NCBI RefSeq assembly: GCF_026262505.1
Contig: NC_067207.1
Span: forward strand, 13,546,082-13,610,081
Direction: 5' to 3'
Length of the DNA: 64,000 bases
From: Trichomonas vaginalis G3
Lineage: Eukaryota; Parabasalia; Trichomonadida; Trichomonadidae
Position numbers and translations under genes: made by a program. The notes beneath the pieces are model-generated. The model saw nothing but the letters and a program-made list of their open reading frames with translations, made no database searches and had not been told where the DNA came from. Below are positions 21,323 through 31,254 of this stretch, piece after piece. How positions within the stretch are numbered: the stretch's first letter is position 1; each line of letters begins with the position of its first letter.

Positions 21323-21751
21323 CTTTTAAAAAAATGTTAATACAGAAAGTCAAAACAGACTATCTATTAGACATTGTTATGAGATTCATGATTGAACAAA
21401 TGAAAAAAAGAATGAATGAAAATTTATAAATTTTGATATAAAAAGAGGTCTGATTGGCGATGGAATCCTAATTAGTGTAACTAAAGATAAGCATTCGCTT
21501 TTCTATTAAAAATAGATTCTATATCTACTTTAATTATCGATACTCGGGTATTTTCTGAGAACTATTCTAACAGAAAAGTTATAAAAATGTCATTTCTTTA
21601 AAATCATGGCATAATTCTAATAATTAGAAAAAAATAATTATCGAAATTCAAGTTTTACAACACTAAATTAATTAGATTTTTATGTTTTATGGTATATTAA
21701 TTAATATATATGAAGAAAAAAAAATAGTTTATAAAATTAGCAAATGACAAT
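21323..21751. other. Intergenic
   Basis: About 430 bp of AT-rich spacer between two minus-strand genes. It holds the upstream region of the hypothetical gene; no clear motif was seen. Confidence 0.4.
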
Positions 21752-23323
21752 TTATTGCTCAATAGAATACATCCAAGTGATCTCTTCGAAGTGTCCCTCA
21801 TACTGGATCCACTTTGAAGACGTTGACTTTATCTGATCAGCGATTTTATCAGCGAGTTCTGGTTTTATTGCTCTAATTCTCTCCAAATTATCTCTCAACA
21901 CGATAAGTGTCCTCTTCTTCTCTTCGAGGGCATCTGCGTATTCCTGAGGCAAAGTTGGAGAAATCGCGATTGTTTGTCTGTCCCAGTAGAACGGAACTTG
22001 GAACAGGTTGAACTGCTGTGGAGGCATGAACATGGCGGATGCCTGGCCCAAGCTTCCAATGACCATTGGCTCTTTCCAGCGATTATTATTTGGATTGATG
22101 CCGGCACAGAGGAGATCAGCTGGAAGCTTGCTGTATAGAGCGTTGTAAGGTGCGAGAAGTATCTTGGTGCAGTTTCCTGTAATAAGCGGGCGATTATTTG
22201 TAAGAATATAAACAGAACATCTTGTGCAAGCATCAAGATGGATAAATCTTGTGGATGCGACAACTGTAACATTAGCGCAATATTCCATGCGGATAGCGCT
22301 GCTTGCTGCGCCAATAAATACGATTGAATCTTTGCAATGTGAAATAAAAACGGAGGACATGACTCCGCAGAAGTAAATTCGAAGGTGTTTGCAATTGTGA
22401 ATATGGGCAGATGGGCATGTCAATGGTGTTTCGATCTTTTGGGCATCATTTACGTCGATTATCAAAATTGGCTTATCGATCTGTCCGCGCTGTCTCGGAG
22501 ACTGGCTACCGAAGTCGCGCATAAACAAAGCCGGGCGGTAATTGACGGGTGATGTTGGGGCTGCTTCTAATTTATTTGCGAATAATTCATTATCCTTTGG
22601 CGCGAGGAGGCTTGTAATATGGAAAGCAAGCTTGTTTGGTGTAAGGCCTTCCATTCCTGGAAGCTTGGAAAGAGAGCGAGCAGCAGTTGTATAAGTTGGT
22701 CCGCCATTGATAAGGAACGAAAGAGCGTCGAGCTCAGCGCTTGTAACACCGTTAGGGCAGAGGATATTGAGGAATTGTGGAAGCTTTGTGTTGAAAAAGT
22801 GGAGCATTAAAGAAAATTGGGAATTATCTGATTTGTTAGTTTGAATTGCAAGGCGTGCGCCAACTGTTGGTGTTGAGGATGAGAAAACTCTTTGGCGTGG
22901 TGAAAGGCGCTCTGGTTCTTTCTTTGATGGGAATTGTTCGAGAGATGAGACTTCTGATAAGTTACGATATTTCTTTTTAATGAATATGAGGAATAAATAA
23001 CAAAGTACATCTAATACTTTAAGAACAGGTGGGACGTTCTCAAATTCCGTGATCGTACTTCTATAAAGAATTATATGGGGGTCGTGAATTAAAAATGCTT
23101 CGAGAGATTGATAGATAAATGCTTGCTGATCAGGGTTTAATTTGAATAAATTTGATGTTGACTCTTTCCACTCCTTAAATGTGATCTCCTTTCTGAGATC
23201 TTCGAAAAGAGATGCAAAAGAAGCAATTTTTTCTAAGGAGATTTCGGCAGTAAACAAAGGTGAAACTGCAGCAATTTCAAATGCCTCCCAGTTTAACCAG
23301 AGTTTATAAGATGTATCAGTCAT
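21752..23323 (-). CDS. TBCC domain-containing protein, TBCCD1-like
   Basis: A 523-residue protein starting at ATG 23323. The N terminus (YKLWLNWEAFEIAAVSPLF, then a helical region with EITFKEWKES) matches the start of TBCCD1 proteins. The C-terminal half holds the TBCC/CAP-like beta-helix around residues 280-400, with short repeats such as HIHNCKHLRIYFCG, VFISHCKDSIVFIG and IRMEYCANVTVV. The NPNNNRWKEP segment follows. TBCCD1 relates to the tubulin cofactor C family and to RP2. In animals and algae it acts in centrosome or basal-body positioning and Golgi organisation, and it lacks the cofactor C arginine finger needed for tubulin GAP activity. A role at trichomonad basal bodies is inference. 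Confidence 0.8.
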   Translation of the reverse strand: MTDTSYKLWLNWEAFEIAAVSPLFTAEISLEKIASFASLFEDLRKEITFKEWKESTSNLFKLNPDQQAFIYQSLEAFLIHDPHIILYRSTITEFENVPPVLKVLDVLCYLFLIFIKKKYRNLSEVSSLEQFPSKKEPERLSPRQRVFSSSTPTVGARLAIQTNKSDNSQFSLMLHFFNTKLPQFLNILCPNGVTSAELDALSFLINGGPTYTTAARSLSKLPGMEGLTPNKLAFHITSLLAPKDNELFANKLEAAPTSPVNYRPALFMRDFGSQSPRQRGQIDKPILIIDVNDAQKIETPLTCPSAHIHNCKHLRIYFCGVMSSVFISHCKDSIVFIGAASSAIRMEYCANVTVVASTRFIHLDACTRCSVYILTNNRPLITGNCTKILLAPYNALYSKLPADLLCAGINPNNNRWKEPMVIGSLGQASAMFMPPQQFNLFQVPFYWDRQTIAISPTLPQEYADALEEKKRTLIVLRDNLERIRAIKPELADKIADQIKSTSSKWIQYEGHFEEITWMYSIEQ

Positions 23324-23846
23324 TAGAAAGTAACTTTACAAAAACCGCACTCTGTATTGATGAAAGGAATTATTACACCTGATATGCATAATCGTTCCAG
23401 TTAATGGATAATGATATTAAATGTCTGCTAAAGCCATTCCAATTTATCAAAAATTAATGGAAGCTTATCGAGTCCATATCATTTCGTGAAAAATGTACTT
23501 ATCAGGGAGCAACACATCAACAAACGCTGATTTTAAAGATTCCTGATGCTTTATTTGCCTTCAGAAATCCTAAATTTAGAATTTGAAATCATATCAGCAA
23601 AAGTAATTAAATCTGAAACTACTAATAGCTTTCTATATTAGTAGAAAATCCAAAATTATAGCATTAAAAAGTAAAATTACTAAATACAAAACCATTATTC
23701 AATATATCGTACATTAAACAGCTTTCCTGCACAAGAAGATAGAGTCTTTCTCAGATAATTATAAGGATATTATTAGTAATCCAATATAATTTAACAAATT
23801 ACTTTAAAAAAAATAATCAAATTAGATAAGTGCAGATTCGAACAAT
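23324..23846. other. Intergenic
   Basis: About 520 bp between two minus-strand genes. It holds the TBCCD1-like promoter region at its left edge; nothing else was recognised. Confidence 0.4.
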
Positions 23847-24746
23847 TTATTGTGTATCGAAGAGCTTTGTGGAAAGATACTTTTCACCGCGGTCAGCGAA
23901 GAGAACAACAATAACACCGCTCTCAAGCTTCTCAGCGACCTTCTGAGCAGCGAGCATAGCAGCACCAGAAGACATACCGATGAAGATACCTTCCTTGGCG
24001 ATAACTTCACGAGCCTTAGCGAAAGCCTCTTCTGATTCGATAAGGATGTGCTCATCGATCTTATCAGCCTGGTAAATAGCTGGGACGATGGCCTCTTCCA
24101 TGGACTTGAGACCCTGGATGTAGTGGCCCTTTGTTGGCTGAGCTTCGACGATCTTGATGTCTGCGTTCTTCTCACGAAGGTTCTTACCAACACCCATAAG
24201 TGTGCCGGATGTGCCGACAGCAGCAACGAAGTGTGTAACCTTGCCCTTAGTCTGAGTCCAGATTTCTTCTGCTGTTGTCTTGTAATGAGCGATCTTGTTG
24301 TACTCGTTTGAGAACTGGTTAGGGTTGAAGTACTTTCCTGGGTTCTCCTTGACAAGTTCAGCGACCTTTCTGATGGCGCCATCTGTGCCGAGCTTACGAT
24401 CTGTAAGGATAACTTCACCACCGAAAGCCTTGATCATCTTTTGGCGTTCGATGGAAACAGCTTCACTCATAACAACGATGACATGATAGCCCTTTGTACG
24501 GCCGATCATAGCAAGGCCGATACCTGTGTTACCAGATGTAGCTTCGATGATTGTGCTGCCTGGCTTAAGCTTGCCTTCTGTTTCAGCCTGCTCGATCATC
24601 TTGAGAGCGATACGATCCTTAACGGAACCTGTTGGGTTGAAACCTTCAAGCTTTGCCCAAATTTCGACCTTTGGGTTTGGATTTAAATGGTTGATGCGGA
24701 CCAATGGAGTGTTACCAATTGTTTCGAGGATGTTGTTGCAGATCAT
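23847..24746 (-). CDS. Cysteine synthase (O-acetylserine/phosphoserine sulfhydrylase), PLP enzyme
   Basis: A 299-residue fold-type II PLP enzyme that makes L-cysteine from sulfide and an activated serine. It has TIGNTPLVR at the N terminus, the PLP lysine in NPTGSVKDR (about residue 43), the substrate loop TSGNTG, the phosphate loop GTSGT and the late MSSGAA motif. Trichomonas uses such CysM-like enzymes with O-phosphoserine as the likely donor, since serine acetyltransferase is missing. The full-length match and the GC-richer codons point to an active, highly expressed gene. It supplies cysteine as the main thiol in these glutathione-lacking cells. Confidence 0.93.
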   Translation of the reverse strand: MICNNILETIGNTPLVRINHLNPNPKVEIWAKLEGFNPTGSVKDRIALKMIEQAETEGKLKPGSTIIEATSGNTGIGLAMIGRTKGYHVIVVMSEAVSIERQKMIKAFGGEVILTDRKLGTDGAIRKVAELVKENPGKYFNPNQFSNEYNKIAHYKTTAEEIWTQTKGKVTHFVAAVGTSGTLMGVGKNLREKNADIKIVEAQPTKGHYIQGLKSMEEAIVPAIYQADKIDEHILIESEEAFAKAREVIAKEGIFIGMSSGAAMLAAQKVAEKLESGVIVVLFADRGEKYLSTKLFDTQ

Positions 24747-24768
24747 TCTATTAGAGATCGCTAAAATA

Positions 24769-24774
24769 AAGTGA
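24769..24774 (-). promoter_or_regulatory. Initiator (Inr) of the cysteine synthase gene
   Basis: On the minus strand this reads TCACTT, matching TCA(C/T)(A/T). It predicts a leader of about 25 nt before the ATG at 24746. Confidence 0.55.
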
Positions 24775-25433
24775 ACTGTTCTATAAACGGTCTGACATTG
24801 ATCGATTTTTTGATGGTTGTAAACCTTTCAAGCATTCAAATTTTTCAGAGCAAATTTGTTTGGAAATTGAATATAAATTGGCCGTTTTCCGAAAAATTAT
24901 CTTATTTTATGTTAATTTGAAACTTGGCTTGATAAAAAATGGTATGGATATGGTTTCCAGCAAAATGGTCTCAGTAATTTTTTTATGGGATGATTTTATT
25001 GCATAGAAAAATATTAATAAAATAAAGGCATGATCGGAATGCGGCAATGCATTAATTGAATAAAGATAACCTTAGTGATCAATGACAAAAGTTGTTATCT
25101 ATTTGTTCACTTCACAATGATTCTAATGTTGAGTAAGATCGGTGAAAAAACCGGCCATAATTTTATTCATGTTATTTGTGCAGGTATGATATGTAATGTT
25201 ATACATATTCAACTCTGAAATAATGAGATTTTGATTCAAAATGATTTTATTTTCCAATTTAATGGCATTCTAGCAAAGAAATATTATTCAATATTGTAAT
25301 TACATAAATTTATCAAGGAATTATTACCCAAAAAAAGATTGTATTGTGAAATATTTTATTCAGTCGAAACTTTGAAACAAAATAATTACTCAAAACAAAT
25401 ATTTGCATAGTTTGAAAAGAATTTGTTTACTAC
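24775..25433. other. Intergenic
   Basis: About 660 bp of AT-rich spacer between the cysteine synthase promoter and the end of the USP gene. Nothing was recognised. Confidence 0.4.
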
Positions 25434-26249
25434 TTAGTTCGTTTTCAAGCGTAATAAGTAATGGTATTCTTTCCCGAGAAACGGACACACTGAGTACATC
25501 ATTGAACCAAAGAATGCTTTAGCATCGTTTAAATAATACCATTTATTATCTACCTTGATATAGCAAGTATCATGTCCATCTAATGCAAACAATCCTTCAT
25601 GATACATTGCAGCAATAAGTTCGTATTCGCAGTTTTGATCGTTATTCTTAATGTATTTTGACAAGTCAAGTTGATCTATTGGAAAATCTAAAACAATGCA
25701 CTTTTTCTGATGATCAACATCTAATTTCATATTGATGATGAGATATTTTGGTGGGAAAACTATCTTTGAATTCTGAAAATTAAAGTCAAAAATATGATAA
25801 ATTGGAATGGTATCTCCTTGATTAACTTCTGGAGGAAGGTATAAATCTAAAATTCCATTGGTCTTGGAATTTTCTGGATTATTGATGTCTAAAATATCAA
25901 ATTTTGTAAGATTAAGCGGACAGTCAGGATACTTCATCATGATTGTTGAATAAATGTATTTAACATACTCTTGTGAATCCTGGGGATCTGGATTATTAAA
26001 TTTTGGTTCTAAATAATTAATAGCTGTTCTTAAAGAAGCTAAACTGATTGCAGGCTCTTGAGGAAATGCGAGTTGTGAAAAGAACTTGTGCAGCTCAAGT
26101 CCAATAGGTTCATTTGAGGATGAAAACTTCTCATCCAAAAAATAATCTGCCAATTCTTGGATCATGCTATACATATGGAATGTTGCATTCATATAGCATG
26201 TGTTTCCAAGGTTTTTAAACCCGACAACATATGGAGGTCTATCACTCAT
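25434..26249 (-). CDS. Ubiquitin-specific protease (USP, peptidase C19)
   Basis: A compact 271-residue USP starting at ATG 26249. The Cys box reads VGFKNLGNTCYMNATFHMY with the nucleophile Cys18. QDSQEYVKYI (about residues 90-99) corresponds to the usual QDAxEFL. The His box YELIAAMYHEG..GHDTCYIKVDNKWYYLND carries His226 and the Asn/Asp at 241-242. All catalytic positions are present, although GHDT replaces the common GHY. It removes ubiquitin or a related modifier from proteins. The initiator TCATTT lies 7 nt before the ATG, and the left end of a giant palindrome begins only 38 bp upstream of the start. Confidence 0.85.
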   Translation of the reverse strand: MSDRPPYVVGFKNLGNTCYMNATFHMYSMIQELADYFLDEKFSSSNEPIGLELHKFFSQLAFPQEPAISLASLRTAINYLEPKFNNPDPQDSQEYVKYIYSTIMMKYPDCPLNLTKFDILDINNPENSKTNGILDLYLPPEVNQGDTIPIYHIFDFNFQNSKIVFPPKYLIINMKLDVDHQKKCIVLDFPIDQLDLSKYIKNNDQNCEYELIAAMYHEGLFALDGHDTCYIKVDNKWYYLNDAKAFFGSMMYSVCPFLGKEYHYLLRLKTN

Positions 26250-26252
26250 AAA

Positions 26253-26258
26253 AAATGA
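26253..26258 (-). promoter_or_regulatory. Initiator (Inr) of the USP gene
   Basis: Minus-strand TCATTT, leaving about 7 nt of leader before ATG 26249. This is a typical trichomonad arrangement. The palindrome arm starts at 26287, so the upstream promoter region is element sequence. Confidence 0.6.
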
Positions 26259-26286
26259 ACGCCTTTGAAATTATAAATAGTAATTG

Positions 26287-27549
26287 TGTAATAAACAGAA
26301 ATTCATCAAAAGTGACAGCTCTCAATTTTTTGACATTTGTAAATTCTAAATTGAATGAGAAAAATGAAATAATACTAAGCATAATACAATATTCTAGATT
26401 TAATTATAATTAGGAAAAAGTTAGTTTTGAGAGTACTTTTCATAGGCATATAGAATGAAATCTTCTGAAAAATAATATCACATAAACTCATATTATTTTC
26501 TAATATATAACTATTTTATATAAAAATCAAATTCAATGATGTTAAAAGCGAAGGATAAACCTCAAAATTTACGAATATAATGAGTGGGAATATAATGCTT
26601 ATCTATCATAAAACCATATGAAATATCAATTTTTGCTTTACGCCTAATTTTTGACGACAATTAGCAAAAAATGTTAAATGTTAACACTCAGTCCATTTGA
26701 ATATGAAAAATAAAATTGACTTTGATTAAATGTTTTTATTTATCATGCAATTCTTCTTGCGACCAAAGATTTGAATAAAAGTTCAAAAAATAAGATAGCT
26801 TAAAAAATAATATACGGTAGTGTTTACTAATAGATGAATAGTATATAAATTCTATTAAAATGGATTTGATCCAAAAAAATATAAAACCAAAAATAATTGT
26901 TATAATTTAAATGAAGAAGTAATTTAAAACGATTTTATTTATGATCAAATTTTATATATTTTTTTTGGATCAAATCCATTTTAATAGAATTTATATACTA
27001 TTCATCTATTAGTAAACACTACCGTATATTATTTTTTAAGTTATCTTATTTTTGAACTTTTATTCAAATCTTTGGTCGCAAGAAGAATTGCATGATAAAT
27101 AAAAACATTTAATCAAAGTCAATTTTATTTTTCATATTCAAATGGACTGAGTGTTAACATTTAACATTTTTTGCTAATTGTCGTCAAAAATTAGGCGTAA
27201 AGCAAAAATTGATATTTCATATGGTTTATGATAGATAAGCATTATATTCCACTCATTATATTCGTAAATTTTGAGGTTTATCCTTCGCTTTTAACATCAT
27301 TGAATTTGATTTTTATATAAAATAGTTATATATTAGAAAATAATATGAGTTTATGTGATATTATTTTTCAGAAGATTTCATTCTATATGCCTATGAAAAG
27401 TACTCTCAAAACTAACTTTTTCCTAATTATAATTAAATCTAGAATATTGTATTATGCTTAGTATTATTTCATTTTTCTCATTCAATTTAGAATTTACAAA
27501 TGTCAAAAAATTGAGAGCTGTCACTTTTGATGAATTTCTGTTTATTACA
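26287..27549. repeat. Giant near-perfect palindrome (about 600-bp arms)
   Basis: The left arm (26287 to about 26886) is repeated in reverse from about 26950 to 27549, with a spacer of only about 60 bp. I saw only a handful of single-base differences or indels across the arms (for example ATAAAACCAT against ATAAACCAT). The outer ends carry AATAAACAGAAATTCATC followed by AAAAGTGACAGCT. No gene lies within it. It could be a foldback or MITE-type element or an inverted duplication. A further direct copy of the right end (TGTCACTTTTGATGAATTTC) lies at 27701-27720. Confidence 0.85.
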
Positions 27550-27700
27550 ATATTATTTTTCAGAAGATTTTGTGTTCTTCTTCAAAATTTTACTTTTTTA
27601 TTAAAAAGAATCTTTACAAAATATACATTTACTTTAATTAATATTTAAAAACGTGCTCTATCAAAAGTTCCAAAAATTCAATATTTTAGCTTTTCTGAGG

Positions 27701-27720
27701 TGTCACTTTTGATGAATTTC
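27701..27720. repeat. Extra copy of the palindrome end
   Basis: TGTCACTTTTGATGAATTTC repeats the outer end of the right palindrome arm (27519-27538) in the same orientation, about 180 bp further out. ATATTATTTTTCAGAAGATTT at about 27548 also repeats arm sequence found near 27358. The right flank therefore contains pieces of the same element. Confidence 0.6.
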
Positions 27721-27950
27721 TGTTTTCAACAATTGTAGTTAAATTTTGATACGACAATTCTTCGGTATTACAAAATACGAAAGGATCCGTGAAAATGACT
27801 AGAAAATCTCTTGAATCAGAAGAGAATGTAAAAAAATCTTTCTTGTGGCAATTTTTCATACTGTAAATAGATTATAAAATTTGTTTATTTTCGAATAAAA
27901 GCAAAAACAAAACAAAATTAACTAAACAATTTGATATAGCATAAATAGGC

Positions 27951-28895
27951 TTATCCAACAAGACCCAAATTAAGAGGATCTATTCTCAAATTCTCTGATT
28001 CTGAATCTGCTATCATTAAATTGATCAATCCGTCGATAAAATCTTGTGTCAACGAAAGTATTAAATATAAAGGCTCTCTGAATAAAATTATGGCCTGTAT
28101 TGAAAATTTAGACTTATTTAATAGTGAGTTTGTAGCACCCAACGCCAATGAAGAAAGAGTAGCGATAGCTGTAAAAATGTAACCAAGAACTACTTGTCTG
28201 TGCTTCTGTCCAGACATATCATTCTTATCTATTTCAATTAAATAGATAAAAATAGGAATAAAGACTAAAGCTAATTCGGAAATTCCGAAAAGTGCATCGT
28301 ATGACATAGAGAATATTGATACTACATAGTCTTCATCATATGAATCTGATACTAATATTGCTGCTTGGAATATCCATAAAGATAAGATTAATGGAGATGT
28401 GATGTTGAAAAAGTAATTGTAAATAAATGAGTTTTCACGATTGATAAAGATTGCAAAATCTTGTATAGATCGTATAAGAAATTGATAAGCGATATCTCCG
28501 ACACAATAAGAAATATGTGCGGCAATATAGGCTTCATTAATATAATTTGGTGATAAAATAGTAAGAACTAGTAACGCAATTGTTCTGAGAAGTGTTATTA
28601 ATCTGAAAATGAATCTACTGGGATAATCTTTGATAGATTTCTTTGTTTTAGGTAAGAAAAGTACAATAAGGCGCCATAGGAGGTATATTAATACGATCCC
28701 AAATGCGGAATAAATCAAATATGTGAGTGTATCTGTGGTGGTTGCTATTTTTGGAATTGAAAAAAAATTGAAAATTGACAGATTCTGAAAATTGACATCA
28801 TAAAAGTGATAAAAATTTATGAGTAAAGTTAAAGAGAAACCGATTGTTTCGCAACAGAAAATATATATCTTTTCAGATAGAAAGATAGCTGCCAA
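27951..28895 (-). CDS. Multi-pass membrane protein, no in-frame ATG at 5' end
   Basis: A frame of about 314 codons encodes at least six hydrophobic segments (for example GIVLIYLLWRLIVLFL, LLRTIALLVLTILS, LALVFIPIFIYLI, VVLGYIFTAIATLSSLALG). It looks like a polytopic membrane protein of unrecognised family. The 5' end is odd. The frame stays open and hydrophobic past 28895 towards about 29000 but contains no ATG there; the first possible codon in the listed frame is TTG. The next in-frame ATG is too far downstream to keep the protein whole. Either the start was lost, an upstream exon exists, or a non-ATG start is used. It is head-to-head with and overlaps the plus-strand gene starting at 28819. 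Confidence 0.5.
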   Translation of the reverse strand: MAAIFLSEKIYIFCCETIGFSLTLLINFYHFYDVNFQNLSIFNFFSIPKIATTTDTLTYLIYSAFGIVLIYLLWRLIVLFLPKTKKSIKDYPSRFIFRLITLLRTIALLVLTILSPNYINEAYIAAHISYCVGDIAYQFLIRSIQDFAIFINRENSFIYNYFFNITSPLILSLWIFQAAILVSDSYDEDYVVSIFSMSYDALFGISELALVFIPIFIYLIEIDKNDMSGQKHRQVVLGYIFTAIATLSSLALGATNSLLNKSKFSIQAIILFREPLYLILSLTQDFIDGLINLMIADSESENLRIDPLNLGLVG

Positions 28896-30039
28896 AGTAA
28901 AGAATAAATTAGAATGCGATTCCCAAAATTTTATAATAATAACTATTGAAAGAACTACAATGACTATTGGAGCTGAAATGAATGTCGTAATAGATCCTGA
29001 TCAGTGTAATATCTCGTTTAAAAAAAGCAAAGAAAATGCATTATACTTAGTAAAGCAATTACCAGATAAAAGTACAACAAAAGAAGAAATTCTTGCGATC
29101 TCCCCCGTTCTGTGGATCAGTGATCAATGCAATATGAAAGAATTCATTCAAAATTCAGAAAAAATTACTTCATTCGCCTTTAATCAAAGCGATTTCAATA
29201 TGCTTATGAATTTTTCGCACAAAGAATTTATTGGTAATACATTTTATGATAGTTACAATAATTTTTATAATTCTCTTACAAAGAAAACATATTATCACTC
29301 ACTAATCAAGCTAGCTCTCGGTTTAATTCCCAATGGTAAGTTCCCATCGCCACATCATGCTGCAGAAATGTGCTCTCTTTTTATAGATATTCTCTTTTCT
29401 TGTCCAAAAAATTTGAAAGACCAGCAAGAACAAGTTCAATCGATTTTTGAAATACTCAAAGATATTCTGCATAAGTCTAAATTGGATATCATCATTCCAC
29501 CATTAACTTACTTGAAAATTGAGAAAATTAAAATTGATAAAAAAGAAAAAGAAGATTTATATCAGCACTTCAATTATGATTTGGATTTTAGTGAATATTC
29601 CCAAGAATTATTGGAGCATATTCTGTCATTTTGTCCAAGACATATTATTATTAGGACATATCATCCATATTATCATAAATTGTTTTGCACACTCCTCAAA
29701 ATAGCTTCAAAAGAACGAGCTGTGCCCTCAGATAATGACAAATCATCAATCAGAGAAATGATAAAATTACATCGAACCAATATTACGTTTTTAACTAGCT
29801 TTATTGACTTTGCAAGACCCCTTCTTAGTCAAATTGATATGAACATTGATAGTAACATAATTCCTGCTGAAATTGACTCAGAACCTAACCTGAGAACATC
29901 AATAGTCAATTATATCAATAATGTTAGTCCTCCTATTAAGAAAGTTAACTGTCCAAACAATGCTGTTATCGATCAATTTTTGAATTTGCAATTTCCAAAA
30001 ATTGAGCCATTAGACGATGAATTGGCTTTCTTGGATTAA
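28819..30039 (+). CDS. Hypothetical protein
   Basis: Up to 406 residues from ATG 28819, or 359 from an in-frame ATG at 28960 (MTIGAEMNVV). The shorter form would avoid most of the overlap with the divergent membrane protein and looks plausible. It is lysine-rich and helical, with a run such as YLKIEKIKIDKKEKEDLYQHF. It may be an armadillo-like helical scaffold (SLIKLALGLIPNGKF, EMCSLFIDILFSCP). No catalytic motif, signal peptide or membrane span was seen. The family is not recognised. Confidence 0.6.
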   Translation: MSKVKEKPIVSQQKIYIFSDRKIAAKVKNKLECDSQNFIIITIERTTMTIGAEMNVVIDPDQCNISFKKSKENALYLVKQLPDKSTTKEEILAISPVLWISDQCNMKEFIQNSEKITSFAFNQSDFNMLMNFSHKEFIGNTFYDSYNNFYNSLTKKTYYHSLIKLALGLIPNGKFPSPHHAAEMCSLFIDILFSCPKNLKDQQEQVQSIFEILKDILHKSKLDIIIPPLTYLKIEKIKIDKKEKEDLYQHFNYDLDFSEYSQELLEHILSFCPRHIIIRTYHPYYHKLFCTLLKIASKERAVPSDNDKSSIREMIKLHRTNITFLTSFIDFARPLLSQIDMNIDSNIIPAEIDSEPNLRTSIVNYINNVSPPIKKVNCPNNAVIDQFLNLQFPKIEPLDDELAFLD

Positions 30040-30683
30040 GATTAGCATTTCTTTGTTTCGATTATTTAATTTTTGTATAATTTAAATTGTATTTGTATTA
30101 TTATTTTTTATTTTCTCTGAAATTGTTAAATTCGTGCACAAATTTGGGTGTTATTTTAAGATACATTGTTAATGATCAATAGAATATTTTGAGATTCAAG
30201 GTTGAGAGGTCAAGATTTGATATCTACATGAAATAAATAGGAAATTTCTATAAATTAAACAGAAAACAAACATACTTGAACTCATAAGAAAAGTCACCTC
30301 TGTAATTTTGAATAAATCATCATTTATTTTGAAAAGATTCACCCAAAATTGTAAACAATTGACTTTTCAAAATTTATTATTGATATAATTGTTCTGCTAT
30401 AAAATCTTTACTTAAGTCTATTAAGAAAACAAATAAATTGATGTCTCGAATGGAACGTTGGCGTGAGATCATCAAAAAAATTATCATTTTATGCTCTTCA
30501 TATAATAATTTATTATTATATGAATTGATTCCGGTAAATTAAAAATTGAATTTGAATAACCGTAAATCACTCAGAATATTTTTTGAACTAAATTTTGCGG
30601 TTATAAATTTTTTGTTTCTACTCATAAATCTTGCTTGAAATGCTATTGGAAATATGCCTTCATCAATAAATCTTAATGCTCAG
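30040..30683. other. Intergenic
   Basis: About 640 bp of AT-rich sequence between the hypothetical gene and the C2-like gene promoter. Nothing was recognised. Confidence 0.4.
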
Positions 30684-30759
30684 AAATGATGACCTAATGA
30701 CCTCTCAAACTTCGATAGCGGGCTCACTCAAATTTTGAGAGTTCGATAGGTCATCATTT
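30684..30759. promoter_or_regulatory. Long inverted repeat overlapping the C2-like gene promoter
   Basis: AAATGATGACCT (30684-30695) pairs perfectly with AGGTCATCATTT (30748-30759). Inside it CTCTCAAA pairs with TTTGAGAG, and two direct copies of TTCGATAG lie between. The right arm contains TCATTT (30754), a possible initiator 13 nt before the ATG. This could be a dyad operator-like site or a hairpin. Confidence 0.55.
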
Positions 30760-30768
30760 TTCATCTAG

Positions 30769-31254
30769 ATGTCTAGCAATTACGAGTACATGCCTCTTAT
30801 GAATGGCAACCGTGCATACATTCGCGTTGATGGTGCTGATACAGGCAGCTACAAGACAAATGGTAAGACAACACTTGTTGCAAGAGTTGGTCCAAGAAAT
30901 AACTTCATGAACCACGCAGCCGAGTTCTCAGAAAAGGGATTCCCAACACAGACATGGGAATTCAAGTACAACGATCCATCAAGATCTTCATTCGTCGTTG
31001 TTCTCTTCAAGAAGCACATTTTCGGTGGCGACGAAGAGATCGGTGAAGTTGAGCTTCGCCTTTCAGCATTCGAACCAAATACAGTTGTTTCTCAAGAATT
31101 CACACTCTTGAGCCCACGCAACCAGTCAGTTCCAGCTCATGTCAAGCTTTCAGTCCATCTTTCAGAAGATGGCAGCTGCCCATTCTGCGCTCCATTTGGA
31201 GGAAAGCTTATGGCTAATGCTGAAATCCCACACAAGAAGACATACTTCCATTAA
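30769..31254 (+). CDS. C2-domain-like protein
   Basis: A 161-residue protein from ATG 30769, preceded by initiator-like TCATTT and TCATCT. The first about 130 residues have the beta-strand rhythm of a C2 domain: YIRVDGADTG..., KTTLVARVG, TWEFKYNDPSRSSFVVVLFKK, GEVELRLSAF, HVKLSVHLSEDG. A short C-terminal Cys-X2-Cys (CPFCAPFGG) and His-rich end follow. The calcium-binding aspartates of classical C2 loops are only partly present, so lipid binding may be calcium-independent. GC-richer codons suggest strong expression. It probably acts at membranes; the specific role is unknown. Confidence 0.6.
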   Translation: MSSNYEYMPLMNGNRAYIRVDGADTGSYKTNGKTTLVARVGPRNNFMNHAAEFSEKGFPTQTWEFKYNDPSRSSFVVVLFKKHIFGGDEEIGEVELRLSAFEPNTVVSQEFTLLSPRNQSVPAHVKLSVHLSEDGSCPFCAPFGGKLMANAEIPHKKTYFH

